Part shown: piece by piece, positions 34,036 to 43,952 of the stretch
Numbering within the stretch: position 1 is the stretch's first letter
Layout of the letters: every line of letters starts with the position of its first letter
Assembly: GCF_000424005.1 (NCBI RefSeq)
Contig: NZ_AUJB01000004.1
Span: 1-64,000, forward strand
Length of the DNA: 64,000 nucleotides
Direction of reading: 5' to 3'
From: Pseudobutyrivibrio ruminis CF1b
Lineage (GTDB): Bacteria; Bacillota; Clostridia; Lachnospirales; Lachnospiraceae
The notes under the pieces: generated by a model
Database searches by the model: none
Told to the model about the DNA's origin: nothing
The model's input: the letters and a program-made list of their open reading frames with translations, nothing else
Made by a program: the position numbers and the translations under genes

Positions 34036-36279
34036 CTATCTGTTTTTTAATTCTGCTACTTCTTTCTCTAAAGCCTCAATACGTCGAAGCATTGTGTACA
34101 TTGGTGTCTCTGGCTTAGCTGGTCGCTTCATGGCATCTTCCATCCATGTGATTCCGCGATTAATCTCGTATGAAAGCTTTTCGTTAACAGGTGCATAATC
34201 AATGTCAGCAAGTGCAACTACATCTTCTACTCCCTGCTTTGGAAGAGAAATGATTCTTTCATTTAATCCTAACAATCCACCTACAGTAGTAAATCTATCT
34301 AAACCTCTAGCTACATTTCCGATTGCAACGTAGTTTCTGTTGTATTTGATTGCAAGGCAAACACCGTGGTGCGAATCTGTAAACATATATTCGCAATTAC
34401 GAATTGCATTTACAAAATCTTCTACTGAAGCCTCATCTATTATTCTTCCAAGAGGCCACTTTGCTCTTGTATCCTTTGCTTCACGCATCCCTAAGATTGT
34501 AACAATCTCTAAGTTACGTTCCTTGGCAATTCTTTCTGCAATCTTAATCTTCTCGTCTGTTGGATCAAGAACATAACAGAAGAGATATTTCTCTGGTAAA
34601 TCTTTTACTTCAGACTGGTCAGCTAAATCGTCATATACCTGCTGATCAACCCAGAAAATAGGATCGATAATCTGCTGTGCGTCAATACCAAATACTTCAT
34701 TACAAATATCTACACCACTTGTTTCTCGAACGCTGACTGCATCAAAGCGATCAAGTAAAACTGATGCCTGTAATCTCATATCAGGATTGCTAGAATATCT
34801 TCCTGCACCAAATGAAGGGGCACAAGCTATTTTCTTCTTTCCTGACGCAACAAAGTCTAAGAAGAATGTGTAACCAACAAGGTTTGTTGTAATTTCTGTC
34901 CACATCTGATCAGAACCAAGCATGAATGCATCACAGAAATGATTCATCTCGTGCATGTGTTCTTTATCTCTCTTATTAGCAATGCGGAAATGCTTACCAA
35001 TAAATTCTTCTACCTTCTTTGTATCATCATCCCAAGGTGTTCCATCTAACTTAGGAATAGGAATGAAGATTGATGCCTTGCCCATGCTTTCTAACTGCTT
35101 AGCTAATGCATAGTAAGTTAATGCACTACCATAGTTAGATGCAAACCACCATCCAACAATACCGAAGTCCCATCTTCTTCCACGGCCATACCATAAAGCC
35201 TTGTGGTATCCCATCTCGTCTAAGTGTGAGAAGAAGAACTTTCTTGCTGGGCTCTGCTTCTGTGGGAAATTGATATTTCCGTTATATTTTCTTATCTCCT
35301 CAAGTGGTATTTCTTCACAAAGAGTGACAATATTCTTTAATTCAGTCTGAATTTGGTTAAATACATCTTTTCCCTTTTCAGAATTAACAAGAACTAAAGA
35401 TGTTCCAATACCGTCGTTATAGTCCTTATTAATGCGAGCAACCTGCCAAGCATCACCCATTGTAATGTCTGATACTCTCTCTGCACATGCGTATGCACAA
35501 TGAGCACAATTATCGCGATTGATAACACCCTCAAGGAATCCGTTATACCAGAAACATTCATTGTATGGCTGCTTCTTCACTGAGCCGTCCTTAAAATATG
35601 CAACAGCTGGTGTAGACCACTTGTAGAAATTCTTATCTCTGAAATCAAGCTTTTTAAGCTCTTTTCCTTCAGTAAATTCATCGAGCCAAGACTCGTATGC
35701 CTTAACTGAATTTGCTGCATGGCAAATAAAATCAACTAATAATAAGTTGTCGTATTCCTTACCAAGATAAGTTCTTAATCCAGCGATTTCGCATGGAGTG
35801 CCAGTGTAAAGAACCTGACGACCAGCATCTAATAATTCCTTAGCTTCTTTGTATGTTTCTTTTGTCTCACAAAATACATACTTAGAACCTCTCATAGGAG
35901 CAATTTCATCAATAGTCTCAGCCTTTGTCATGTATACGCTTTTATAGCCTTCAGAGTATACTGCTCCAAAAACAGCACCGCCCTGACCAATTACATAAGT
36001 AGCTAATAAAGAGAATAATCCGCCTGATGAGCTAACCTCTCTGATTTGCTGAGTAGCCATAAATGCATACGCCTTAGGTGTAGGATACTTTTCTAGTGGA
36101 TGTACAACCTGACATGCATTTGAACACTTTCCGCAATTAATACAAGCTTCTGTTACAACTGGATATAAGAAACCATCAGCATCATACTCCAACTTGATGG
36201 CATCTACAGGACATGCAACTTTACATGCCCCACAACCAGTACAATCCGTTCTATTTACATTAATAATTGATTTATCCAT
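34036..36279 (-). CDS. Ferredoxin/FrhB-like domain fused to polysaccharide pyruvyl transferase
   Basis: A 747-aa protein in three parts. Residues 1-60 form a 2x[4Fe-4S] ferredoxin (C13, C16, C19, C23 and C46, C49, C52, C56). About 80-370 is a coenzyme F420 hydrogenase beta-subunit-like domain (GTPCEIAGLRTYLG, NCAHCAYACA, DITMGD). About 370-690 is a polysaccharide pyruvyl transferase domain (GWWFASNYGSALT, GSDQMW, DSHHGVCLAIK). A short coiled coil ends it. The last part should add pyruvate ketals or a related group to the glycan. Why a redox domain is fused is not clear; it may reduce a sugar or cofactor. Confidence 0.88.
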   Translation of the reverse strand: MDKSIINVNRTDCTGCGACKVACPVDAIKLEYDADGFLYPVVTEACINCGKCSNACQVVHPLEKYPTPKAYAFMATQQIREVSSSGGLFSLLATYVIGQGGAVFGAVYSEGYKSVYMTKAETIDEIAPMRGSKYVFCETKETYKEAKELLDAGRQVLYTGTPCEIAGLRTYLGKEYDNLLLVDFICHAANSVKAYESWLDEFTEGKELKKLDFRDKNFYKWSTPAVAYFKDGSVKKQPYNECFWYNGFLEGVINRDNCAHCAYACAERVSDITMGDAWQVARINKDYNDGIGTSLVLVNSEKGKDVFNQIQTELKNIVTLCEEIPLEEIRKYNGNINFPQKQSPARKFFFSHLDEMGYHKALWYGRGRRWDFGIVGWWFASNYGSALTYYALAKQLESMGKASIFIPIPKLDGTPWDDDTKKVEEFIGKHFRIANKRDKEHMHEMNHFCDAFMLGSDQMWTEITTNLVGYTFFLDFVASGKKKIACAPSFGAGRYSSNPDMRLQASVLLDRFDAVSVRETSGVDICNEVFGIDAQQIIDPIFWVDQQVYDDLADQSEVKDLPEKYLFCYVLDPTDEKIKIAERIAKERNLEIVTILGMREAKDTRAKWPLGRIIDEASVEDFVNAIRNCEYMFTDSHHGVCLAIKYNRNYVAIGNVARGLDRFTTVGGLLGLNERIISLPKQGVEDVVALADIDYAPVNEKLSYEINRGITWMEDAMKRPAKPETPMYTMLRRIEALEKEVAELKNR

Positions 36280-36306
36280 TCTTATAATTCCAATTCCAAT
36301 CTATAT

Positions 36307-38682
36307 TTACTCATTCACACAATTAACGTTATTTCCAGCGTTAATTTCTGCGATAACATTATTTAATCTGTCAATCTCATTTCTCATGTTGTTCATATCA
36401 TTCTGAAGATTGTGAAGAGCCTGAATCTGTCTCTCTAAACACTCAATCTTCTTAGCCTCATAGTCATAGTAAGACTGTCTTGATACAGGTAAGATACGAC
36501 GTAATCCAAGCTTAATAAATGATGGCTTAGCCGTAGCTGCCTTATGTGCGTTTATTTCACTTAAGCAGTAATTATAGAATCCCTTTGCACTATCCTTTGA
36601 CTGCTCAACACATGTATAAAGCTTATACTTTCTAATGATAGAGATAAACTGCTTAATAGCCTTAATACGTGTCTCACCAAATGAACCATCGATTCCTCCA
36701 AATACTAAGTTGCAGCTGTATTCGAATAACTCTGCTGATGGCTTAGTACCGTACTGATACATAAGCTTTAATGTCTTATCAAGAATCTGATTCTGTGTTA
36801 ACGCATACTCATTTGGCTTACTCCAAATTGTCTGCATTAATGAATTAGTATTTTCTACACGGTAGTTGTATAACTCGTCTGAGAGAGAAATAGTCTTGTT
36901 AGATTCAAGAAGAACCTTCATGAGGAATAAAGCATCCTCACCATACTTCATAGACTTATCAAAGTAGAGCTTCTTGCTTCTGAGCATCTCTCTTCTATAG
37001 GCACACTTCCAGATGTATACTCCCAAGTAAGGATTTGCCAAAATATCTTCAACAGTAAGCTTGCCGAAAGTATTGTTCTGTCCGTGTAATGTATTCTCAT
37101 ACCAATCATTGAAATGATGAATTGGGTATACGTTTGCACTATATGTAACAACATCTGGATTTGACTCTGTTATCTTCTGATTTAGTACAGCTAATGAGTC
37201 AGCATTGTAGAAGTCGTCACTGTCCATGAAAAGGATATACTCACCATTTGCCTGCTTAATTCCAAGATTTCTTGCATAAGAAGGGCCATGGTTTGTAACA
37301 TCGATGTATGAAATTCTTGCATCGATAGCTGCATAATACTTGAGAATATCTAAAGTCTGATCTGTAGATCCATCATTTACACAAATTACTTCAAAGTTTT
37401 TGTATGACTGTCCTCTAACACTCTCTAAACATGCCTGTAAATAGTGCTCACAGTTATAAGCAGGAATGATAATAGAGAAACGTGGGTTAGCATTTTTCTC
37501 TACTAATGACTTCTTGTTTGCAAGGAATGTAGAAGACTTCTTCATCTCCTCTACATATTCAATTACACCAGCATTCTGCTCGTAACGCTCAACTTCTCTC
37601 CATACGTGATACTCAAATGGATTGTTAGCAATACGCTCGATACCACTTGTTTTCCACCAGCACTCGCCAAATGGAATCTCATTTGCAGGAATCTTCTTAA
37701 GAAGCTTCTTGTAGATTTCTGAAAGCTGACAAATGTATTCAAATCTAAGCTCCTGGCTTAATCTCTCATAAGCCCATGTACATGCATCATAGAATGATGC
37801 TGTTGCAACTTTAAGCATTTCTTTTGCTTCATCATCATTCTTATCAATGTAATCAAAAATCTCAGAATACTCTTCTAATACGCAGTGCTTCTTTTTATCA
37901 AGATTATTAACAGACGAACCAGCATTATCCTGTCTGTAATGAAGGAATGCATCGTGAATTAATACCATCTTGTCTGTTGACGAAAATGCTTTAAAGGTAA
38001 ACGATGTATCCTGGAATGAAGCACCAGGTGTTGGTAAGAAGCAAATCTTATTTTTATTTAAATACTCTCTATTATAGATAGCAGACCAAATAGATGCCTT
38101 AGCACTAAAGATTTTTCCACCCTCATATGTTAAAGGTGTTATAACTGCTCTATCCTCTTCGATGGTAGAAATCTCATGAAGCTCATCTATTTCGCCACCA
38201 AGACCATCTTTTCCATTTTCCCAATATAAGAAGAAGTTAGACTTAACAATATCTGCCTTCTTTTCCTCTGCCACATTAAACAGAGTCTCAAACATTTCTG
38301 GATCGATAAAGTCATCAGACTCAACGATACCAATATACTTACCAGAAGCTACGCTCAAGCCAATATTAAGAGAATCTCCATATCCAGAGTTTTCCTTATC
38401 AACAATCTTAAATCTGCTATCACGGTCAGAATAGCTCTTGATAATATCAAGTGATGAGTCCTTAGAACCATCGTTGATACAGATGATTTCAATGTCTTTT
38501 AATGTCTGAACCTCAATGCTGTCGAGACATTTCTTTAAAAACTTCTCAACATTGCAAATAGGAACAATGATAGATACCTTAACATCAGCATTGCTATCAA
38601 AGTTAACCAACTCTTTTATATTTGCCTTGCTGTTGATCTTAAATGTTTTCTTTATGTTGTTACCTTTTCCACTCTTTTTCAT
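36307..38682 (-). CDS. Two-domain GT2 glycosyltransferase with C-terminal coiled coil
   Basis: About 791 aa. Two GT2 domains in tandem: the first from VSIIVPICNVEKFL to VESDDF, the second from FSIIIPAYNCEHYL to FMDSDDF, each with its metal-binding acidic motif and an NDGS loop. Such enzymes can add two sugars in turn or polymerise. The last 45 residues form a heptad coiled coil, as at the end of the upstream pyruvyl-transferase fusion. Start 38682 is chosen over 38727, which lies inside the permease gene; AAAGGGAA precedes it. Confidence 0.9.
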   Translation of the reverse strand: MKKSGKGNNIKKTFKINSKANIKELVNFDSNADVKVSIIVPICNVEKFLKKCLDSIEVQTLKDIEIICINDGSKDSSLDIIKSYSDRDSRFKIVDKENSGYGDSLNIGLSVASGKYIGIVESDDFIDPEMFETLFNVAEEKKADIVKSNFFLYWENGKDGLGGEIDELHEISTIEEDRAVITPLTYEGGKIFSAKASIWSAIYNREYLNKNKICFLPTPGASFQDTSFTFKAFSSTDKMVLIHDAFLHYRQDNAGSSVNNLDKKKHCVLEEYSEIFDYIDKNDDEAKEMLKVATASFYDACTWAYERLSQELRFEYICQLSEIYKKLLKKIPANEIPFGECWWKTSGIERIANNPFEYHVWREVERYEQNAGVIEYVEEMKKSSTFLANKKSLVEKNANPRFSIIIPAYNCEHYLQACLESVRGQSYKNFEVICVNDGSTDQTLDILKYYAAIDARISYIDVTNHGPSYARNLGIKQANGEYILFMDSDDFYNADSLAVLNQKITESNPDVVTYSANVYPIHHFNDWYENTLHGQNNTFGKLTVEDILANPYLGVYIWKCAYRREMLRSKKLYFDKSMKYGEDALFLMKVLLESNKTISLSDELYNYRVENTNSLMQTIWSKPNEYALTQNQILDKTLKLMYQYGTKPSAELFEYSCNLVFGGIDGSFGETRIKAIKQFISIIRKYKLYTCVEQSKDSAKGFYNYCLSEINAHKAATAKPSFIKLGLRRILPVSRQSYYDYEAKKIECLERQIQALHNLQNDMNNMRNEIDRLNNVIAEINAGNNVNCVNE

Positions 38683-38710
38683 TACACTACAATTCCCTTT
38701 CTTTTGACTA

Positions 38711-39487
38711 CTAAAGCTTCGCCACAATATCTTCTGTCATTTTATTAAATATTAATGAACCTAATAAATAAAATACAAAGGCATAGAATCCCAATTTCAT
38801 CCACAAATGAATTGATGGGAAAATACCATCTATTAACAACTGCCTTGCTATAGCAATACCAATGTAAATTGGATTCCATGACATAACCACCTGAAGTACA
38901 GGAGTTAGTCGTTCTGGTTTATAAAAAATGGCAGTTCCATAAAAAATAAATAAAGTAATTATCTTGTAAAGATAATCTATATCCGCAAAATTAACGTAGA
39001 TCACAGCGAGAATTTTGCCTACCCCTAGGACAAATACTGAAAATAACGCCACATCTACAATAACCAGCAGATTTATAAATCGAAATGGTATTTTAAACCA
39101 TATCATCATTCCCGCATAAATAATAAGCGAGAAGAATAAGTTTATAAGTGCTACATATATTTTTACGAGCACATAAATATTCTTATCAATAGTAGTCTTA
39201 ATTAAAAACTGTCTATTCGACACCAGTGAATGCATACATCCATTAGTTCCCAACAGAAAGAACTCATATATCAGTGTTCCTGTACAAATATATAATGGAT
39301 AATTCACAAAACTATCTGTCTTAAAAATAGTTGAGAACAACACTACGAGTACCATCATGTTTATGAACGGATTTAATATCTGCCAAACTTGACCTAAACT
39401 AGTTGATGCATTCTCTCTTCGTTTATCTCTTCTTGCCAACTGCTGAATGATAAACATATTCTGTCTAATTCTGTTTATATCTAACAT
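38711..39487 (-). CDS. ABC-2 polysaccharide exporter permease, second copy
   Basis: A 258-aa, six-helix permease of the TagG/Wzm/KpsM group (SLGQVWQILNPFINMMVLVVLFSTIF, WNPIYIGIAIARQLLIDG). It is paralogous to the next permease, so the exporter may be a heterodimer. The ATG at 39487 fits GAGG better than the GTG one codon earlier. It follows the first permease gene with 3 bp between. Confidence 0.9.
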   Translation of the reverse strand: MLDINRIRQNMFIIQQLARRDKRRENASTSLGQVWQILNPFINMMVLVVLFSTIFKTDSFVNYPLYICTGTLIYEFFLLGTNGCMHSLVSNRQFLIKTTIDKNIYVLVKIYVALINLFFSLIIYAGMMIWFKIPFRFINLLVIVDVALFSVFVLGVGKILAVIYVNFADIDYLYKIITLFIFYGTAIFYKPERLTPVLQVVMSWNPIYIGIAIARQLLIDGIFPSIHLWMKLGFYAFVFYLLGSLIFNKMTEDIVAKL

Positions 39488-39490
39488 CAC

Positions 39491-40246
39491 TTACAACCTC
39501 AACAATACAGAGTTTTTCTTTGCTTCAAAAATTATACTTCCAAGCAAATAAACACCAACACTATATAGGATTGCCTGAACAAAAAATCTACCCTCAGATA
39601 CTCTTCCGTAGATTAAACAATCTCTACTAATTTTTATAAATGAATATATAGGATTCAGCTCTATAAACTTTCTCACTCCAGGTGAGACCCAATCTACGTG
39701 ATAGAATAGAGCAATAAAGAATCTCCAGAGATTCAACAACTGAACATGAATATTCCTGATATCTTTAAAATATACGTATAAGATTGACAATATATAAGAC
39801 ATTCCCGTTACGAAAAGATATAGGAAAAACAAATCAGGAATTATTAATAAACATGCAGGAGTCAATATCGCCTTGTAATAAATCAATACTCCTATGTACG
39901 GGATACTTCCAAGAAGTAAATTTATAAATGCGGTATTTACTCTGGACATTACGAATGTCTTTTTTGAAAGCTTCGACTTGATTAACAAATCTTTGTTATC
40001 TCTTAATGTGGTAACCGAAGTAACTGAACCAACATTAAAAAACTCAAACATAAGATATCCAGTGAAATAATAAGCAGGATATCTATCTATTCCCTTATCA
40101 AAAATAGTTGAGAACAGGAAAACTACAAGAAGCATTCTAAGGAAGGGATACAAACTACTCCACAATATTCCCAAATAGCTTCTTGCATATTTTCTACGCA
40201 ACTCTCTTTTTGTGAGCTCCCACAGGGCATTTAAGTATTCTCGCAT
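39491..40246 (-). CDS. ABC-2 polysaccharide exporter permease, first copy
   Basis: A 251-aa, six-helix permease of the TagG/Wzm/KpsM group. RRKYARSYLGILWSSLYPF is the usual amphipathic N-terminal segment and LNPIYSFIKISRDCL the usual end. It moves lipid-linked glycan outward with the ATPase whose gene overlaps it by one base (TAATG). Confidence 0.92.
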   Translation of the reverse strand: MREYLNALWELTKRELRRKYARSYLGILWSSLYPFLRMLLVVFLFSTIFDKGIDRYPAYYFTGYLMFEFFNVGSVTSVTTLRDNKDLLIKSKLSKKTFVMSRVNTAFINLLLGSIPYIGVLIYYKAILTPACLLIIPDLFFLYLFVTGMSYILSILYVYFKDIRNIHVQLLNLWRFFIALFYHVDWVSPGVRKFIELNPIYSFIKISRDCLIYGRVSEGRFFVQAILYSVGVYLLGSIIFEAKKNSVLLRL

Positions 40247-41811
40247 TATGCCCCTGCCCCCATTTCACGATATGCTGCACATACACTTTTGGGCTCACCT
40301 ATCATCCTCATCTGGCCTTTTTCAATCCAAACTACTCTATCGCAGTTTTCAAGGATTGTTCCCATACCATGAGATACTAAAAGAACGGTCGAACCACCAT
40401 GTATCATTTCCTTAACACGTTTTAAGCTCTTCTTTCTAAAGAATTCATCACCAACTGAAAGAACCTCATCAAGGATAAGAATTTCAGCTGCGTCTCCAGC
40501 TGTTGCAATTGCAAATCCAAGTCTTGATACCATACCAGAAGAAAAATTTTTAACCTTTTCTTCCATGAAGCCTTCAAGCTCTGCAAACTCAACAATTTCA
40601 TCATAATGCTCATCAAGAAAATCTCTTGAGTATCCGATGATTGCACCGTTAAGATAAACGTTTTCTCTTGCTGTAAGCTCCATATCAAATCCAGTACCAA
40701 GAGTTAATAACTGAACTTTTCTTCTATCTAATTCAACCCTACCCTCTGTTGGTCTAAGGGCTCCTGAAACAATTTTTAAAAGAGTACTCTTACCAGAACC
40801 ATTGGTTCCAATAATCCCCATTACCTCACCTTTATATACATCAAAATTAATATTATCCAGTGCAACTAGCTCTCTATAAGAAAGCTTTCCTTTTACTAAC
40901 TGAATGAAATAGTCTTTGATGCTTGAAACGCTCTGGGTAGCAACCTTAAATTTCATGGTTACATTCTGGACTGAAATTACTGTTTCAGAATCCTCTAAAT
41001 CTTCCACATCTACGTTGTTACTAAAGTATTTACTATGTCTAAGAGCTCTTTTTTCTTTATCTAGCTCTCTATTTCTTCTTCTCTTCTTCGAATGCTTCAC
41101 TACCACAGCAGCAACAATTCCCATGATAGCTAAAAAAATGCACACTGTGCCTACTATCATTGGCACAATACCAATTGTGGATTCAACAGTCTCTAAAAAA
41201 TTTGTTTCTAATACCATTTCGTTTGAACTTTCACTTTCTTTCTGTTCAACACTAGTCTGTGTTGAAACAACATCATTTACCGGTGAAACTCTGTCTGCTG
41301 CTACCACCTGGGTCTCCTCCAACTCAGGCTCTTCTGTCTCTTCTTCGGTCTCGCCGACTGTATCTTCCCCCTCAATAAATACATTTACACTTTTTAATTC
41401 ATCAAGTGATTGTCTGTTAGTACCATCTGCATTACAGGTATAACCATCTACAACTGAAATATAGCTGTTTCCACCTGAAAGTGTTTCAAATGAAAGCATA
41501 TATTTTCTTGTTGAAGATAATCCGCTTCCCTCTAACGTAATAATGCCATCTTCCTCAGATTCGCCGCCCTTGATGTAGCTCATGCGCTTGTTATCATATT
41601 TAAGCTCAATATGATAATCCTGATTTCTGTCAGTGGTGCTTACATAAACACCTATGAAGAATTTTGAATCTTCTTCCTCGGTATACTCCTCCGAACCGAA
41701 AGTAACCTCTCCACCAATGGCGTAGACATTTATTGAATTAATTACTAAGAAGCACATAAATATTAGCGTAGCTGCTAGTCTTCTAAATTTAAGTCTTGTC
41801 ATTTCTCTCAC
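40246..41811 (-). CDS. Polysaccharide-export ABC ATPase with N-terminal extracytoplasmic domain
   Basis: A 521-aa protein of unusual layout. A signal-anchor (about 8-31), an outer beta-rich domain (32-148) that resembles cohesin or carbohydrate-binding folds, an acidic Thr/Glu linker (150-210), a membrane helix (213-238), a basic strip, then a TagH/Wzt-type ABC ATPase: GTNGSGKST (335-343), signature FSSGM (423-427), Walker B ILILDE (444-449), His481. Wzt proteins normally have a cytoplasmic C-terminal sugar-binding domain; here the extra domain is N-terminal and outside. It might hold the nascent polymer. Start GTG 41811; ATG 41802 is possible. Confidence 0.88.
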   Translation of the reverse strand: MREMTRLKFRRLAATLIFMCFLVINSINVYAIGGEVTFGSEEYTEEEDSKFFIGVYVSTTDRNQDYHIELKYDNKRMSYIKGGESEEDGIITLEGSGLSSTRKYMLSFETLSGGNSYISVVDGYTCNADGTNRQSLDELKSVNVFIEGEDTVGETEEETEEPELEETQVVAADRVSPVNDVVSTQTSVEQKESESSNEMVLETNFLETVESTIGIVPMIVGTVCIFLAIMGIVAAVVVKHSKKRRRNRELDKEKRALRHSKYFSNNVDVEDLEDSETVISVQNVTMKFKVATQSVSSIKDYFIQLVKGKLSYRELVALDNINFDVYKGEVMGIIGTNGSGKSTLLKIVSGALRPTEGRVELDRRKVQLLTLGTGFDMELTARENVYLNGAIIGYSRDFLDEHYDEIVEFAELEGFMEEKVKNFSSGMVSRLGFAIATAGDAAEILILDEVLSVGDEFFRKKSLKRVKEMIHGGSTVLLVSHGMGTILENCDRVVWIEKGQMRMIGEPKSVCAAYREMGAGA

Positions 41812-43135
41812 GCTCTCTTATCCAACGCTTTCTTTTGCTATACTGCAAATAATATTTGTAATGTCTGTATTCTGTTAAGTGTCTTCTAATCTTGGATGGC
41901 TTCGAATAAAGCATAACTGAGCCTTCATACCATCCTGAAATATTGACAACATATCTATGTCCAAAAATCTTCTCTCTCAGTTCGTAATAGACCCTCATCA
42001 AGAAGTGATTGTCATGCAAATCGTGCTCTGTCAACTTTGCTGCCAAAACTGCATTGTCGTAATCAATCACATCATCTGAAAAATGAAGCTTTCCAAAAAC
42101 CTCTGCCTCCTCATTTGATGGATACGACATAAATCTGAATAACGTCTTCTCAATATTTTCCTGAGTTGCAGGATTATTGAACGATTTACATATTTCTTCA
42201 AAGCTACCTAATTTGGCAAATAGCTCTGACTGGTAAGTACTAAAAATGCTCTCCAATTGATTTAAATAATCAATCTGTTTTGTAGATACATCCGATAAAA
42301 CTGGAACAGTCCTATCTGACTCTCTTTTATATCTTAATGTCATGCCATGTGGTGCTGAAAAAATACACTCATACAGGCAATTATTAAAATCTACCTTCTT
42401 TCTAAGTCCGGATCTTGGTCCGAACAAAAACGAATGATAATACTGTTCTTTGGCCTTTGCTGGTATTTCATACAGGCCGTAGTAATATCCCTCCAGTGGT
42501 TCCTCCACGCCTAAGCATTTACGGAACTGATTAAGACTGAGCTGGATTGAACCAACCCATCCACTATCCACAATAGCTACCTTTTCTTTATCCCCGAATC
42601 CACACTCCTTAAGGTAATCCAGTGCATAACCAAACTCATTTTTTGAGTTCTCTGTGAGTATCTTTATGAATTCTTCATCAGATTCTAAGATACTTCTAAC
42701 TTCCCCCAATCTGTGTCTTGGGATTTGATCCTCTTCTTTAATTTGAAGACAATCAGCTATTTTTTTAGCAAACTTCTCTCCCTGTTCCGGTTTAAGCCCA
42801 GAACGATTTAACACTTTGGCAGGAGTAACATCTACTCCACCCAAAGTGATATATGATAATGCCTGATTTAAATCTAAATGATAAAGCGGAATTCTAAGTG
42901 ACAATCTTGAAACATACAGATATTTGCATTTGATATCCAGATTAAATTCTCTAACATATTTCTCCGCAACCAGGTAATCAAAATAGGCATCTCTTGCCAA
43001 AAAGAATAAGGTTTTGATTCCCTTGTTCTTTGCCTCGGTGAGAACATGTAAAACAAAACTATTCAGCACCGGTGCCAAAACATCATTTCCCGTCTGGAAA
43101 ACAACGTCTTTATCTTCTATTTTTTCTCTATCCAC
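41789..43135 (-). CDS. Glycan-locus protein sharing a domain with the HAD fusion protein
   Basis: About 448 aa with no signal peptide. It carries LFFLARDAYF, RLSLRIPLY and AIVDSGWVGS, the same landmarks as the C-terminal half of the HAD protein at 29.7 kb (LFLSRDGD, WSRKAAT, LVDIGWAGS). The RDxx and DxGW motifs suggest a diverged HAD-like or unnamed catalytic fold; I cannot name the reaction. GTG 43135 is chosen because AAGGAG lies nine bases before it; an in-frame ATG at 43165 has no ribosome site and lies inside the preceding gene. Confidence 0.7.
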   Translation of the reverse strand: MDREKIEDKDVVFQTGNDVLAPVLNSFVLHVLTEAKNKGIKTLFFLARDAYFDYLVAEKYVREFNLDIKCKYLYVSRLSLRIPLYHLDLNQALSYITLGGVDVTPAKVLNRSGLKPEQGEKFAKKIADCLQIKEEDQIPRHRLGEVRSILESDEEFIKILTENSKNEFGYALDYLKECGFGDKEKVAIVDSGWVGSIQLSLNQFRKCLGVEEPLEGYYYGLYEIPAKAKEQYYHSFLFGPRSGLRKKVDFNNCLYECIFSAPHGMTLRYKRESDRTVPVLSDVSTKQIDYLNQLESIFSTYQSELFAKLGSFEEICKSFNNPATQENIEKTLFRFMSYPSNEEAEVFGKLHFSDDVIDYDNAVLAAKLTEHDLHDNHFLMRVYYELREKIFGHRYVVNISGWYEGSVMLYSKPSKIRRHLTEYRHYKYYLQYSKRKRWIRERERNDKT

Positions 43136-43148
43136 AAACAATAACTCC

Positions 43149-43952
43149 TTAAGCGCGAGATCCATTTCTTATGTTGAATGCGATCTTGTCAGGAACCATC
43201 CAAACAGCAATCGGCTTTACAACATATCCAATTTCACGCCATGGATTCAATCCCATTTTCTTAAATCCATTCCATCTGATGGTAACTTCTGCCACCTGAT
43301 CTGTTAATGTTCTTCGCTTGTAGCTGTTTATAGTCTCTCTGTAATAGAGCAAATTCTCCTGGAGATTGTATCCTCTGACTCCCGCTGCTGTCAGATTCAT
43401 AAACAACTCGTAATCCTCACCTCTGCGTGGTCTGTCAGGAGAGCCGTATGGATTTTCCATATTTAAAACGCTCTTTCTGAACATGATTGTAGGATGAGCA
43501 TATGGCTGGAACTTTAAGAAGTCCTTTTCGTCTGGCTTCTCTGGGTACTTTCTGGCTCCATAAACATTGTCGTCATCATCTATAAGAACCAGATTGCCAC
43601 CGACAAATCCATACTCAGGGTGCTCCTCTAAGAATGTAAATTCCTTTTCAAGTCTGTATGGAGCACTGATATCATCAGCATCCATTCTCGCAAGATATTT
43701 CCCCTTGGAAAGGGCTACCATGGCATTCAATCCGTAAGCCAGGCCGTGATGTAGCTCCTCCCTGATATAAACAATTCTTGGATCCACCTCTAAATAGTCC
43801 TCGATGATACTCTTCACATCTGTAGTAGAACCATCATCAAAAATGATGAGTTCAAAGTCATCGAAAGACTGATTCAGCATAGACTCAATAGCCTTTCTCA
43901 AATATGTGTTTTCACAATTATAAACCGGAAACAATACACTTACTGCAGGCAT
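43149..43952 (-). CDS. GT2-family glycosyltransferase
   Basis: A 267-aa single-domain GT2 enzyme: VSVLFPVYNCENTYLRKAI, FDDGSTTD, LARMDADDIS with the DAD metal motif, and RRGEDYELFMNL as the catalytic-base region. It adds one sugar during repeat-unit assembly on the cytoplasmic face. The gene overlaps the end of the upstream GT4 gene by 35 bp. Confidence 0.93.
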   Translation of the reverse strand: MPAVSVLFPVYNCENTYLRKAIESMLNQSFDDFELIIFDDGSTTDVKSIIEDYLEVDPRIVYIREELHHGLAYGLNAMVALSKGKYLARMDADDISAPYRLEKEFTFLEEHPEYGFVGGNLVLIDDDDNVYGARKYPEKPDEKDFLKFQPYAHPTIMFRKSVLNMENPYGSPDRPRRGEDYELFMNLTAAGVRGYNLQENLLYYRETINSYKRRTLTDQVAEVTIRWNGFKKMGLNPWREIGYVVKPIAVWMVPDKIAFNIRNGSRA

